The notes under the pieces: model-generated
What the model was told of the DNA's origin: nothing
Databases searched by the model: none
The model's input: the letters and a program-made list of their open reading frames with translations, nothing else
NCBI GenBank assembly: GCA_017402895.1
Contig: JAFPLG010000041.1
Coordinates: forward strand, 1-9,097
Length of the DNA: 9,097 nucleotides
Origin: Paludibacteraceae bacterium
GTDB lineage: Bacteria; Bacteroidota; Bacteroidia; Bacteroidales; Paludibacteraceae
Direction of reading: 5' to 3'
Position numbers and translations under genes: made by a program
In this document: positions 1-6,899 of the stretch, in pieces
Layout of the letters: each line of letters opens with the position of its first letter
Numbering within the stretch: the stretch's first letter is position 1

Positions 1-70
1 CGCTAAAAGACAAAAGACTAAAATGCTTTCGACTTTCGACTTTTTTCTTTCTACTAAATATATTTTTCAT
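1..70 (-). CDS. Possible 5' start of a SusD-like gene, cut by the window edge
   Basis: An open frame starts with ATG at 70-68 and stays open to the window edge (23 codons, beginning MKNIFSRKKKVESRK). It lies 17 bases after the SusC stop, and an AAAGGA sequence sits about 8 bases upstream of the ATG, a reasonable ribosome-binding site. In Bacteroidota a SusD-like lipoprotein gene almost always follows susC directly, so position and orientation fit. The visible N-terminus is unusual: it is very basic, and its hydrophobic stretch (FSLLSF) only begins near residue 17. The DNA from about 1 to 45 is built from short repeats of the GACTTTC and AAAAGAC type, which look like intergenic filler. The true susD could therefore start further left. 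No SusD domain is visible. Confidence 0.35.
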   Translation of the reverse strand, partial: MKNIFSRKKKVESRKHFSLLSFS

Positions 71-87
71 AATTCTTTTCCTTTCGA

Positions 88-3000
88 TTAGAAGGTTACT
101 TTTGTTCCGAGTGTTACGGTCAACGGAATAGGATAGCCGAATGTCGGGTTCTCAGGATCTACTCCGGTGAACTTAGCCGAGTGGATGGTGAACACGTTCT
201 GCGCCGACAGATACCAGCGCCAGTTCTGCATCATCATCTTATCGCATGCACGCTTGGGAAGGTTGTAGCCAAGTTGCAGGTTACGCAGCTTGAGGAACGA
301 ACCGTCCTCTACGAAATATGTGCTCACGCGTGTCTCATTGTTGTTATTGTTAGTAGATAGTGCAGGGATATTGCTATCGGGGTTGGTAGGGCTCCATGCA
401 TTCAACACGCGCGTACCTTTATTCAGGTTTGCTACGTTCACTCCACTCCAGAGGTCGGTTTGCTCCTTATAGTCTTTGGTAATGGCTTGTACGCCGCCTA
501 CACCTTGGAAGAAGATGGTCAGGTCAAAACCTTTATACTCGAAATAGAAGTTCGCACCGAAGGAAACAGCCGGTACCGGGCTGTATATCCAATCTTGGTC
601 GGCTTCGGTGATGATACCATCGCCGTTGAGGTCGCGATAGCGGATACGACCGAGACCTGCACCTTCCTGAATAGCGTGGTTGTCTATCTCGTCTTGACTT
701 TTGAATATGCCGTCAGCGATATAGCCCACCTGCGAACCTATAGCATGTCCGATAACGGACTTGACACCGTTACCACCGAACGTGCCTCTGGCGGCAACAG
801 TTGCCGGCAGATCAACGACGGTGTTGGAGTAATGCGAGAGGTTGGCAGCGATGTCGTACTTAAAGCCGGACTTGGTTTGGTTGCGGTAGCCCAGACTAAG
901 TTCAATACCCATGTTATCCACAGCACCGGCGTTCACCCACTGCGAAGCACCTTCACCCATCACACCGATGCCGTCCATGAGTACGAGGATGTCCTTGGTC
1001 TGCTTATAGAACCAGTCGAACGAACCATATAAGCTCTGCTTGAAGAACGCAAAGTCAAGACCGGCATTGGTCTGGGTGGTTGTTTCCCATTTGATGTCAT
1101 CGTTACCGATCTGAATACGACGGAAACCCGAAGGAAGGATACTGCCACCGTTGGTACCGGCTATATCATACGAAGTACCGTAACTCTGACCACCGTTCTC
1201 ATTCACTCCGTAGTTGGATTCATAGATGGTGTAACGCGCTGTAGAAGCAATATCCTGGTTACCTGTTTGTCCCCATGACGCACGTATCTTGAGATCATCG
1301 AGCCATGACGAAGCATCGCTCATGAACTTCTCTTGCGAGATACGCCAACCGGCGGATACGGATGGGAAGAACGCAAAACGGTTGTTCTTACCAAATCGAC
1401 TCGATCCGTCATAACGAGCGGTGAACGAAATCAGATAACGGTCATCGTAGTTGTAGTTCACTTTGCCGAAGAATGAGATGAGCGAGAAACTGCCGGCACC
1501 TCCGTATGACTGCGCCTTACCTGTTCCGGCAGATGGCCACATATAGGTCGGGTTGAGCACGATGAAGTCCTCCTTGTAAGCAGAGATCCATTCGTCGGAC
1601 TGATGGTTCAACTCCGTACCGAGCATGAAGTCCGCACGATGTTTACCAATCTCCAGATTGTAGGTAGCTACAGCATTCCACATCCACTTTGTCCAGTGTT
1701 CTTGTTTGTTTTCTACGGCGTTCTTGTCATTAGCCACCACACCGTCTTTGATCGGATAGGTGAAGAAACGCTGACGTTTCTGTGCGTAGTCTATACCCGC
1801 AGTAGTACGGATATGTAAGCCCTTGACGGGATTGACATCAAGGAACACATTACCAAACACACGCCAATAGACATAGCGGTTATCTTTGTTGCGTGTCAAA
1901 ATCGACAACGGGTTCTCACGTTGCGGGAAACCGCTTGACGAAGGCGCTTGTGCTAATTCGCCATCGGTGTTATACACAGGCAACAAAGGGTGATATTGGA
2001 GTACACTGTTGATGAATCCACCCGGGGCACCTACTTCCGAGGTGCGGCTGAAGGTGAAGTTCTCACCAATGGTCACTTTGTCATTGAGCAGTTTGTAATC
2101 GCTGTTGATACGTCCGGAGAAACGGTCAAAATCGGTGTACTTGATGATACCGTCATTGCGGTAGTAACCGAGCGAGAAGAATGTGCTGCCTTTCTGCCCA
2201 CCATGAGAAACGGAGAAGTTGTAGTTTTGTATCAAACCCGGGCGGGTTGTCTGAGAGAACCAGTCGGTATTACTTACAGGCACGGTACCGGCATCATCCA
2301 AGTATTTGTTGAGCATGATATTATTCAGTACCGGTTGTCCTTGTGCATTATATCCCCAGTCGTAACGGTAACCTAACACGTTGGTGTTCGGATCGGATGT
2401 TCCGTCATTGATATATGCCTGCCAGAGCGCACGACCATACTCTTCGGAGTTAAGTACACGCATGCGGTTGACATACGACTGCACAGCTACCGACGCATCA
2501 AGCGACACACTGAGTTTGCCTTCTTTTCCGCGCTTGGTGGTAATGATAATTACACCGTTTGCCGCGCGCGAACCGTAGATAGAAGCGGATGCGGCATCTT
2601 TAAGGATTTGGATGGACTCGATGTCGTTCGGGTTCAGCTCGTGCATACCGGACTTGGTCGGTACACCATCGATGATGTACAGAGGATCGTTGTCATTGAG
2701 CGTACCCACACCGCGGATGCGAACTGTAGCCGCACCGGAAGGGTTACCGTCGGCAGCGATGTTTAGTCCCGGCACTTTACCTTGCAGTGCCTTCATCGGG
2801 TTGTTCTCCTGTTGCTTTTCGAGATCCTTACTGCTCACAGCGGTCACTGCTCCCGTCAGGTCAGCCTTGCGTTGTGCAGTGTAACCCGTGACTACTACTT
2901 CTTCAAGCAGCTCACTATCTTCAGCCAACAGCACGTTCATGTTTACGCCGGCTGTAATGGTCTGCGTAGCATAACCTACGTAACTGATCTCCAGCGTAGC

Positions 3001-3195
3001 ACCTTCTGCTACCTCCAGCGTGAAGTTACCGTCAAAATCGGTAATCGTGCCGTTGGTGGTGCCCTTCTCCAACACACTGGCTCCGATGATTGGTTCGCCT
3101 GTCGATTTCTCGATCACCACGCCTGTGGCGGTAAACGCAAACGAAGGCAGTACGAAAAGCATCGTCAGTAGCCATATCGAAATTGTTTTTTTCAT
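88..3195 (-). CDS. SusC-like TonB-dependent outer-membrane receptor
   Basis: This is a 1035-residue outer-membrane importer of the SusC/RagA family, which moves oligosaccharides into the periplasm using TonB energy, normally with a SusD lid. The ATG at 3195 is chosen because it gives a clean signal peptide (MKKTISIWLLTMLFVLPSFA). The longer open frame from 3270 would overlap the fructokinase gene. After the signal peptide come a CarboxypepD_reg-like domain (about 22-95, with GEPIIGASV and TDFDGNF), a TonB-box-like EEVVVTGY (about 98-105), and the plug (about 110-225, with IRGVGTLNDNDPLYIIDGVP and SIYGSRAANGVIIITTKRG). The rest is the beta-barrel, ending in an aromatic residue (TKVTF) as outer-membrane proteins do. 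No STN domain is present, so it is not an anti-sigma-linked type. It starts 19 bases after fructokinase in the same operon. Fructan specificity is inferred from its neighbours, not from the protein. Confidence 0.95.
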   Translation of the reverse strand: MKKTISIWLLTMLFVLPSFAFTATGVVIEKSTGEPIIGASVLEKGTTNGTITDFDGNFTLEVAEGATLEISYVGYATQTITAGVNMNVLLAEDSELLEEVVVTGYTAQRKADLTGAVTAVSSKDLEKQQENNPMKALQGKVPGLNIAADGNPSGAATVRIRGVGTLNDNDPLYIIDGVPTKSGMHELNPNDIESIQILKDAASASIYGSRAANGVIIITTKRGKEGKLSVSLDASVAVQSYVNRMRVLNSEEYGRALWQAYINDGTSDPNTNVLGYRYDWGYNAQGQPVLNNIMLNKYLDDAGTVPVSNTDWFSQTTRPGLIQNYNFSVSHGGQKGSTFFSLGYYRNDGIIKYTDFDRFSGRINSDYKLLNDKVTIGENFTFSRTSEVGAPGGFINSVLQYHPLLPVYNTDGELAQAPSSSGFPQRENPLSILTRNKDNRYVYWRVFGNVFLDVNPVKGLHIRTTAGIDYAQKRQRFFTYPIKDGVVANDKNAVENKQEHWTKWMWNAVATYNLEIGKHRADFMLGTELNHQSDEWISAYKEDFIVLNPTYMWPSAGTGKAQSYGGAGSFSLISFFGKVNYNYDDRYLISFTARYDGSSRFGKNNRFAFFPSVSAGWRISQEKFMSDASSWLDDLKIRASWGQTGNQDIASTARYTIYESNYGVNENGGQSYGTSYDIAGTNGGSILPSGFRRIQIGNDDIKWETTTQTNAGLDFAFFKQSLYGSFDWFYKQTKDILVLMDGIGVMGEGASQWVNAGAVDNMGIELSLGYRNQTKSGFKYDIAANLSHYSNTVVDLPATVAARGTFGGNGVKSVIGHAIGSQVGYIADGIFKSQDEIDNHAIQEGAGLGRIRYRDLNGDGIITEADQDWIYSPVPAVSFGANFYFEYKGFDLTIFFQGVGGVQAITKDYKEQTDLWSGVNVANLNKGTRVLNAWSPTNPDSNIPALSTNNNNNETRVSTYFVEDGSFLKLRNLQLGYNLPKRACDKMMMQNWRWYLSAQNVFTIHSAKFTGVDPENPTFGYPIPLTVTLGTKVTF

Positions 3196-3214
3196 GATTA
3201 TTGGTATTTTGTGA

Positions 3215-4120
3215 TTACTTTTTGAGTTCTTCGGGCAGCACGGGCATAGCTCCGTTCTGTGTACAAACAAAAGCAGATACGGCTACAGCTCTCTCATGCG
3301 CTATACGCATGGACTTGCCAAGGAGAATTTGGGCAACGAAAGTAGCGGTAAAGGAATCACCTGCTCCAACGGTGTCTGCCACCTTGACTTTCGGGGTAGC
3401 GACATAACTCTCTTCGGTATCTGTGAATACATACGAACCGATGGCACCACATGTGAGGATGAGCATCTTGAGGTCGTATTTTGCGATGAGGTCACGGCAT
3501 ACGAGACGTGTTTTTTCAGGGTCTTCGGCAATGAGTTTACCAGGGACAGAAGGAACACCGAGTAGCATGGTAGCTACTACATCCAGTTCTTCATCGTTGA
3601 TCTTAAGCACGTTTGCACGATTGAGTGATTCGGAGATGACTTCAGCCGTGTACCAGTTCTGCCGCAGGTTGATATCGAACACGCGCAAGGCCTCTTTCGG
3701 CGCGGCATCCATGAAAGCGTGAATTGTCTCACGGCTCTTCTGCGAACGTTGTGCCAGCGAACCGAAACAGATAGCCTCGGCACGTTTGGCTACGTCAAGC
3801 ATCTCTTTGGTCAGTGGGATATTATCCCATGCAACACCAAGGCAGATCTCATACTGCGGGATACCTTTGGAGTCGAGAGTCACCTTGACGGTTCCGGTCG
3901 GCTGCTCTACCTTGGGCAGGATATGATTCAGACCGACAGCCTCAAACTTCTCGATGATCTCCTCGCCGAGCTCATCATCGCCGATGGCGGAGATAGCACA
4001 ACCGTTCAAGCCGAACTGGCTTACGTGGTACGCAAAGTTAGCGGGTGCTCCACCTAGTTTGCGGCCTTCAGGCAGGCAATCAAACAATGCCTCACCTATT
4101 CCTACTACGTACTTTTCCAT
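3215..4120 (-). CDS. Fructokinase, PfkB/ribokinase family
   Basis: This 301-residue cytoplasmic sugar kinase most likely converts fructose and ATP to fructose 6-phosphate. The PfkB signatures are clear: an N-terminal GGAPANFA substrate-binding segment (23-30), a DINLRQNW stretch (149-156), and the ATP and anion-hole motif DTVGAGDSFTAT (249-260), in which Asp255 would be the catalytic base. Length and N-terminus (MEKYVVGIGEALFD) are typical of bacterial fructokinases. It lies 40 bases after the MFS transporter gene and 19 bases before susC, so it should be co-transcribed with both. Fructokinases occur in the same setting in Bacteroides fructan loci, for example BT1757. A different hexose or pentose cannot be ruled out from motifs alone, but the adjacent GH32 enzyme makes fructose the best substrate. 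Confidence 0.92.
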   Translation of the reverse strand: MEKYVVGIGEALFDCLPEGRKLGGAPANFAYHVSQFGLNGCAISAIGDDELGEEIIEKFEAVGLNHILPKVEQPTGTVKVTLDSKGIPQYEICLGVAWDNIPLTKEMLDVAKRAEAICFGSLAQRSQKSRETIHAFMDAAPKEALRVFDINLRQNWYTAEVISESLNRANVLKINDEELDVVATMLLGVPSVPGKLIAEDPEKTRLVCRDLIAKYDLKMLILTCGAIGSYVFTDTEESYVATPKVKVADTVGAGDSFTATFVAQILLGKSMRIAHERAVAVSAFVCTQNGAMPVLPEELKK

Positions 4121-4122
4121 AT

Positions 4123-4164
4123 GAATTAAAAATTTCGAATTAAAAATTATGAATTAACAATTAT
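4123..4164 (-). repeat. Three tandem 14-base repeats between transporter and fructokinase genes
   Basis: Three consecutive 14-base units start at 4123, 4137 and 4151 (plus-strand forms gaattaaaaatttc, gaattaaaaattat, gaattaacaattat). They fill the gap between the transporter and fructokinase genes, and the last unit includes the transporter's TAA stop (4163-4161). The repeats are very AT-rich and leave no GC-rich hairpin, so they do not look like a terminator. They probably arose by slippage. Confidence 0.75.
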
Positions 4165-5321
4165 TTCTTTATCTTCAGCGTGTAACATGTGAGATAGATA
4201 GCACCAATAGCCATCACGAGGACTGCACCTACAGTGCCGACTGCTTGAGAAGCAAAGCCCATGAAGAGCGGGAAGATAGTGCCACCGAACAAGCCCATAA
4301 TCATCAGACCAGATACTTCGTTTTGTTTCTGAGGTTCTGCTTTGAGTGCCTCTGCAAAGACGATAGAGAAGATATTGGAGTTGCCGAAGCCAACGAGAGC
4401 GATACCAGTATAGAGTACTGCCTGACTTTGACCAATGCCCATCAGCACCATCGCAGCCACAATCATCAGCGCGCTGATGGCGAAGAAGATTTTCGAGGGC
4501 ACGTAACGGAGAATGAACGAACCGCTGAAACAACCGATGGTACGAAAGATGAAATAGAGTGAAGTAGCAAACGCTGCATTGTGCAAGGTCCAACCGAGAC
4601 GTTCCATGAGTAGTTTCGGCGCGGTGGTGTTGGTGCCGACATCAATTCCTACGTGGCACATGATACCGAGGAAGCAGAGGAGGACAAACGGATGTCCCAA
4701 CAACTTGAAACAATCCACAAAGCCCGATGCTTTGCCGGTCAGCGGTTGCTCTTCGATCTTTGTCAAGTACAGAAAAACGGTCGCCAATACGCCAATGATA
4801 CCATAGATAACAAAGATAATTCGCCAGTCGAGACCGAACGACGGAATTGTGGCTACGGCACCCCATGTCATGATGATTGGTGCCATGAAAGAGGCGATGG
4901 CCTTGACGAACTGACCAAAAGTAAGCGTAGCTGCAAGTTTGTCACCGCTGATGAGGTTCGTTACAAGTGGATTGAGACTGGTCTGCATGATGGCATTGCC
5001 GATACCAAGAAGGGAGAAAGCAATCAGCATAAGGTAATAACCATTACCGAAGAGAGGCAAAACCAATGAGAGTAGTGTCACGCCTAACGAGACGAGCACG
5101 GTGTTCTTACGACCGATACGGTTCATCAGTGCCGAAGTCGGAACGGAGAAAATGAGGAACCAGAAAAAGACCAAACTTGGGATGAAATAGGTCTGTGATT
5201 CGGTCAAACCGAGGTCGGCTTGTACATGGTTGGATGCTGCACCGACGAGGTCAACAAAACCCATCGTGAAGAAAGTCAGCATCACCGGCAAGAATGCCAA
5301 AAAGGAAGTTTTCTTTTCCAT
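4161..5321 (-). CDS. MFS sugar importer, FucP-like (FHS family)
   Basis: This 386-residue inner-membrane carrier resembles the fucose/glucose/galactose:proton symporter family of the Major Facilitator Superfamily. The N-terminal helix region (LPVMLTFFTMGFVDLVGAASN), the MNRIGRKN loop between helices 2 and 3 (66-73), the segment LLGIGNAIMQTSLNPLV (104-120), and FGQFVKAIASFMAPII (135-150) are typical of Bacteroidota members found in sugar-utilization loci. A hydrophilic loop around 188-208 separates the two six-helix halves. It starts 14 bases after the GH32 stop and should be translated from the same transcript. The most likely cargo is fructose released in the periplasm, by analogy with BT1758 of the B. 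thetaiotaomicron fructan locus. The substrate is inferred from context. Confidence 0.9.
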   Translation of the reverse strand: MEKKTSFLAFLPVMLTFFTMGFVDLVGAASNHVQADLGLTESQTYFIPSLVFFWFLIFSVPTSALMNRIGRKNTVLVSLGVTLLSLVLPLFGNGYYLMLIAFSLLGIGNAIMQTSLNPLVTNLISGDKLAATLTFGQFVKAIASFMAPIIMTWGAVATIPSFGLDWRIIFVIYGIIGVLATVFLYLTKIEEQPLTGKASGFVDCFKLLGHPFVLLCFLGIMCHVGIDVGTNTTAPKLLMERLGWTLHNAAFATSLYFIFRTIGCFSGSFILRYVPSKIFFAISALMIVAAMVLMGIGQSQAVLYTGIALVGFGNSNIFSIVFAEALKAEPQKQNEVSGLMIMGLFGGTIFPLFMGFASQAVGTVGAVLVMAIGAIYLTCYTLKIKK

Positions 5322-5335
5322 AGATATAGTGTGTA

Positions 5336-6751
5336 TTACAAATTACAATTATAGACAGTTGCTTTGCCACCTTGTACCTTGATTTGGTTATAAGGCTTGG
5401 TAGGGAATACGAGGTTGGTCATTGCCCAATAACCATTGGCATCGAAGGCTTCAATGGAGCAGTGGTCAATAAAGAGGATGAGGCGATAGGAGTCTTGTTT
5501 GACGAAGAGCGGCGTGGTTGTAGCACCCGTGAAATCAGCGGAGAACGAGCAATCTCCGGACTCGGTGCGATCCATCGTAAAGGTATGTTTATACACGTTG
5601 AGCGTCATAACCACATTCTCACCTTTGTCGTTGGAGAGGGTGATAACACCAGTCTCCGAACCGCTCATCTCCAGTTCGATGATAGCTACATCACCGAGTT
5701 TTTTCGTTGGTTCGCCTTTAATAGCCATGCTTTCAGGAGAAGGAGTTACGCGTACGCGGTATTCGCCTGCGTCATCTATAAATAAGGATAAGTCGCGCGC
5801 GATGGTATTCTGCGAACGGAAAGCGACGGTAGGCACATTGTTAGCGTACTGCCAGTTGGACATCCAGCCGATAGCGACCACGCGGTTGTTCGGGGCATTG
5901 TGCCATGTGACGGTTGCATAGTGATCTTTACCGTAGTCAAGCCACTTGGTCTCTTCCGGCATGTCAATGCAGGTGAAGGTCTTGCCATTCCAGTTGCCGA
6001 CAAAATACTGAGTTGCCGAACCGCCAAACGGTCCACCCGGGTTGATATTGAGCAGCAATACCCAATGGTCGCCTAATTGGATTAGGTCGGGGCACTCCCA
6101 AACTCCGCTATGTTCTCCGTAGTTAGCTCCGAACGAACTCTCATAAGTCCAATCGCGCAGATTGATGGAGGAGTAGAAACGTACTTCCTGTTGGCAGGCA
6201 AGTATCATCATCCAGCGATTGGTTTGCTCATCCCAAAACACTTTCGGATCGCGGAAATCTGCGATATCACCTTTCAACACCGGGTTGCCTTCATATTTAG
6301 TGAAGGTCATACCACCATCAAGGCTATAGGCGATAGACTGATGCTGACCGCATATTTCGGATTGGGTATAGATGGCCACGATTGCGTTCTCTCCGAAGCC
6401 TGCGGTATTATTGCGATCAATGACGATTGAACCGGAGAAGATTGTACCTAACGAATCCGGTGCAAGAGCAATCGGGTGTTGCTCCCAATGAATAAGATCC
6501 GTAGATGTAGCGTGCGCCCAATGCATGGGACCCCATGTGGTACCGAACGGATTATGCTGATAATAGAGATGCCAAAGTTGCGTGGCGTCATCATAGAACA
6601 TGCCGTTAGGGTCATTCATCCAGTTCTGAGCCGGAGAATGATGATAGACAGAGCGGAACGGTTCATCAGTGAGATGGTGAGCCGGTTGGTTCACACAAGC
6701 AGTTAGTACGATGACCAAGATTCCGAAGACAAAAAGTGTTGAATTTTTCAT
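5336..6751 (-). CDS. GH32 fructan hydrolase lipoprotein (levanase/inulinase type)
   Basis: This 471-residue glycoside hydrolase family 32 enzyme cleaves beta-fructosides such as levan, inulin, fructo-oligosaccharides or sucrose. The three catalytic motifs are intact: WMNDPNG (44-50, nucleophile Asp47), FRDPKVFW (166-173, transition-state Asp168) and WECPDL (218-223, acid/base Glu219). The five-bladed propeller covers roughly 36-330, and a C-terminal beta-sandwich follows to 471. The N-terminus is a lipoprotein signal with lipobox LTAC and Cys19. The residues after it (VNQPAHH) lack the acidic cluster of the Bacteroidota surface-export signal, so a periplasm-facing lipoprotein is more likely than a surface enzyme; this is an inference. 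It is the first gene of the operon and lies directly behind a consensus promoter. Endo or exo mode and linkage preference cannot be read from the motifs. Confidence 0.95.
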   Translation of the reverse strand: MKNSTLFVFGILVIVLTACVNQPAHHLTDEPFRSVYHHSPAQNWMNDPNGMFYDDATQLWHLYYQHNPFGTTWGPMHWAHATSTDLIHWEQHPIALAPDSLGTIFSGSIVIDRNNTAGFGENAIVAIYTQSEICGQHQSIAYSLDGGMTFTKYEGNPVLKGDIADFRDPKVFWDEQTNRWMMILACQQEVRFYSSINLRDWTYESSFGANYGEHSGVWECPDLIQLGDHWVLLLNINPGGPFGGSATQYFVGNWNGKTFTCIDMPEETKWLDYGKDHYATVTWHNAPNNRVVAIGWMSNWQYANNVPTVAFRSQNTIARDLSLFIDDAGEYRVRVTPSPESMAIKGEPTKKLGDVAIIELEMSGSETGVITLSNDKGENVVMTLNVYKHTFTMDRTESGDCSFSADFTGATTTPLFVKQDSYRLILFIDHCSIEAFDANGYWAMTNLVFPTKPYNQIKVQGGKATVYNCNL

Positions 6752-6782
6752 TGTATTACTCGTTGTTTTGTTTTTGACGGTG

Positions 6783-6814
6783 CAAAATTACTGCTTTTTA
6801 TGCATATATGCAAA
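6783..6814 (-). promoter_or_regulatory. Bacteroides-type promoter of the GH32 operon
   Basis: Read on the minus strand, a -33 box TTTG (6814-6811) is followed after exactly 20 bases by a -7 box TAATTTTG (6790-6783), matching the Bacteroides sigma-ABfr consensus TTTG/TAnnTTTG. The start of transcription should fall near 6776, giving a leader of about 25 bases before the GH32 ATG (6751). No strong Shine-Dalgarno sequence is seen in the leader, which is A-rich as is usual in this phylum. The operator cluster lies immediately upstream of the -33 box. Confidence 0.75.
6801..6812. promoter_or_regulatory. 12-base perfect palindrome in the promoter spacer
   Basis: The sequence tgcatatatgca is a perfect palindrome lying between the -33 and -7 boxes of the GH32 promoter and covering two bases of the -33 box. 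A protein bound here would block RNA polymerase, so it could be a repressor site. It could also be chance in an AT-rich promoter. No other copy was seen in the window. Confidence 0.3.
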
Positions 6815-6819
6815 AAAAC

Positions 6820-6878
6820 ATGTTGCAAAATATGCCACGTATGTTTCACTGCAACAAATCGCTCATATTTTGCAACAT
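6820..6878. promoter_or_regulatory. Putative operator cluster (GTTGCA motifs, 15-base inverted repeat) upstream of GH32
   Basis: A perfect 15-base inverted repeat flanks 29 bases: atgttgcaaaatatg at 6820-6834 and its complement at 6864-6878. A third GTTGCA core lies between the arms on the minus strand (6855-6850), exactly 21 bases from the core in the outer arm (6876-6871). Direct half-sites 21 bases apart are what AraC-family proteins such as E. coli AraC use at araI. The cluster ends only 5 bases upstream of the -33 box, a normal activator position. It is probably the binding region of the adjacent AraC-type regulator. Alternatively, the inverted repeat followed by GTTTTTTT on the minus strand (6819-6812) could act as a weak terminator for the regulator gene. 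Both roles are possible. Confidence 0.6.
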
Positions 6879-6899
6879 TTTTAGTAGGGATTATTCATT

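Noticed and set aside
460..1032. Plus-strand open frame of 190 codons
   Set aside because: It lies wholly inside the well-supported SusC gene on the other strand and has no recognizable domain or promoter; it is a composition shadow. The same holds for the other plus-strand frames inside the SusC, fructokinase, transporter, GH32 and regulator genes.
3196..3270. N-terminal extension of the SusC frame by 25 codons
   Set aside because: It would overlap the end of fructokinase and put a Cys- and Lys-rich stretch before a complete signal peptide. The ATG at 3195 explains the protein better.
4121..4160. Separate promoter or terminator between the transporter and fructokinase genes
   Set aside because: The DNA is only AT-rich tandem repeat; no TTTG/TAnnTTTG pair with 19-21 base spacing and no GC-rich hairpin with a T-run were found.
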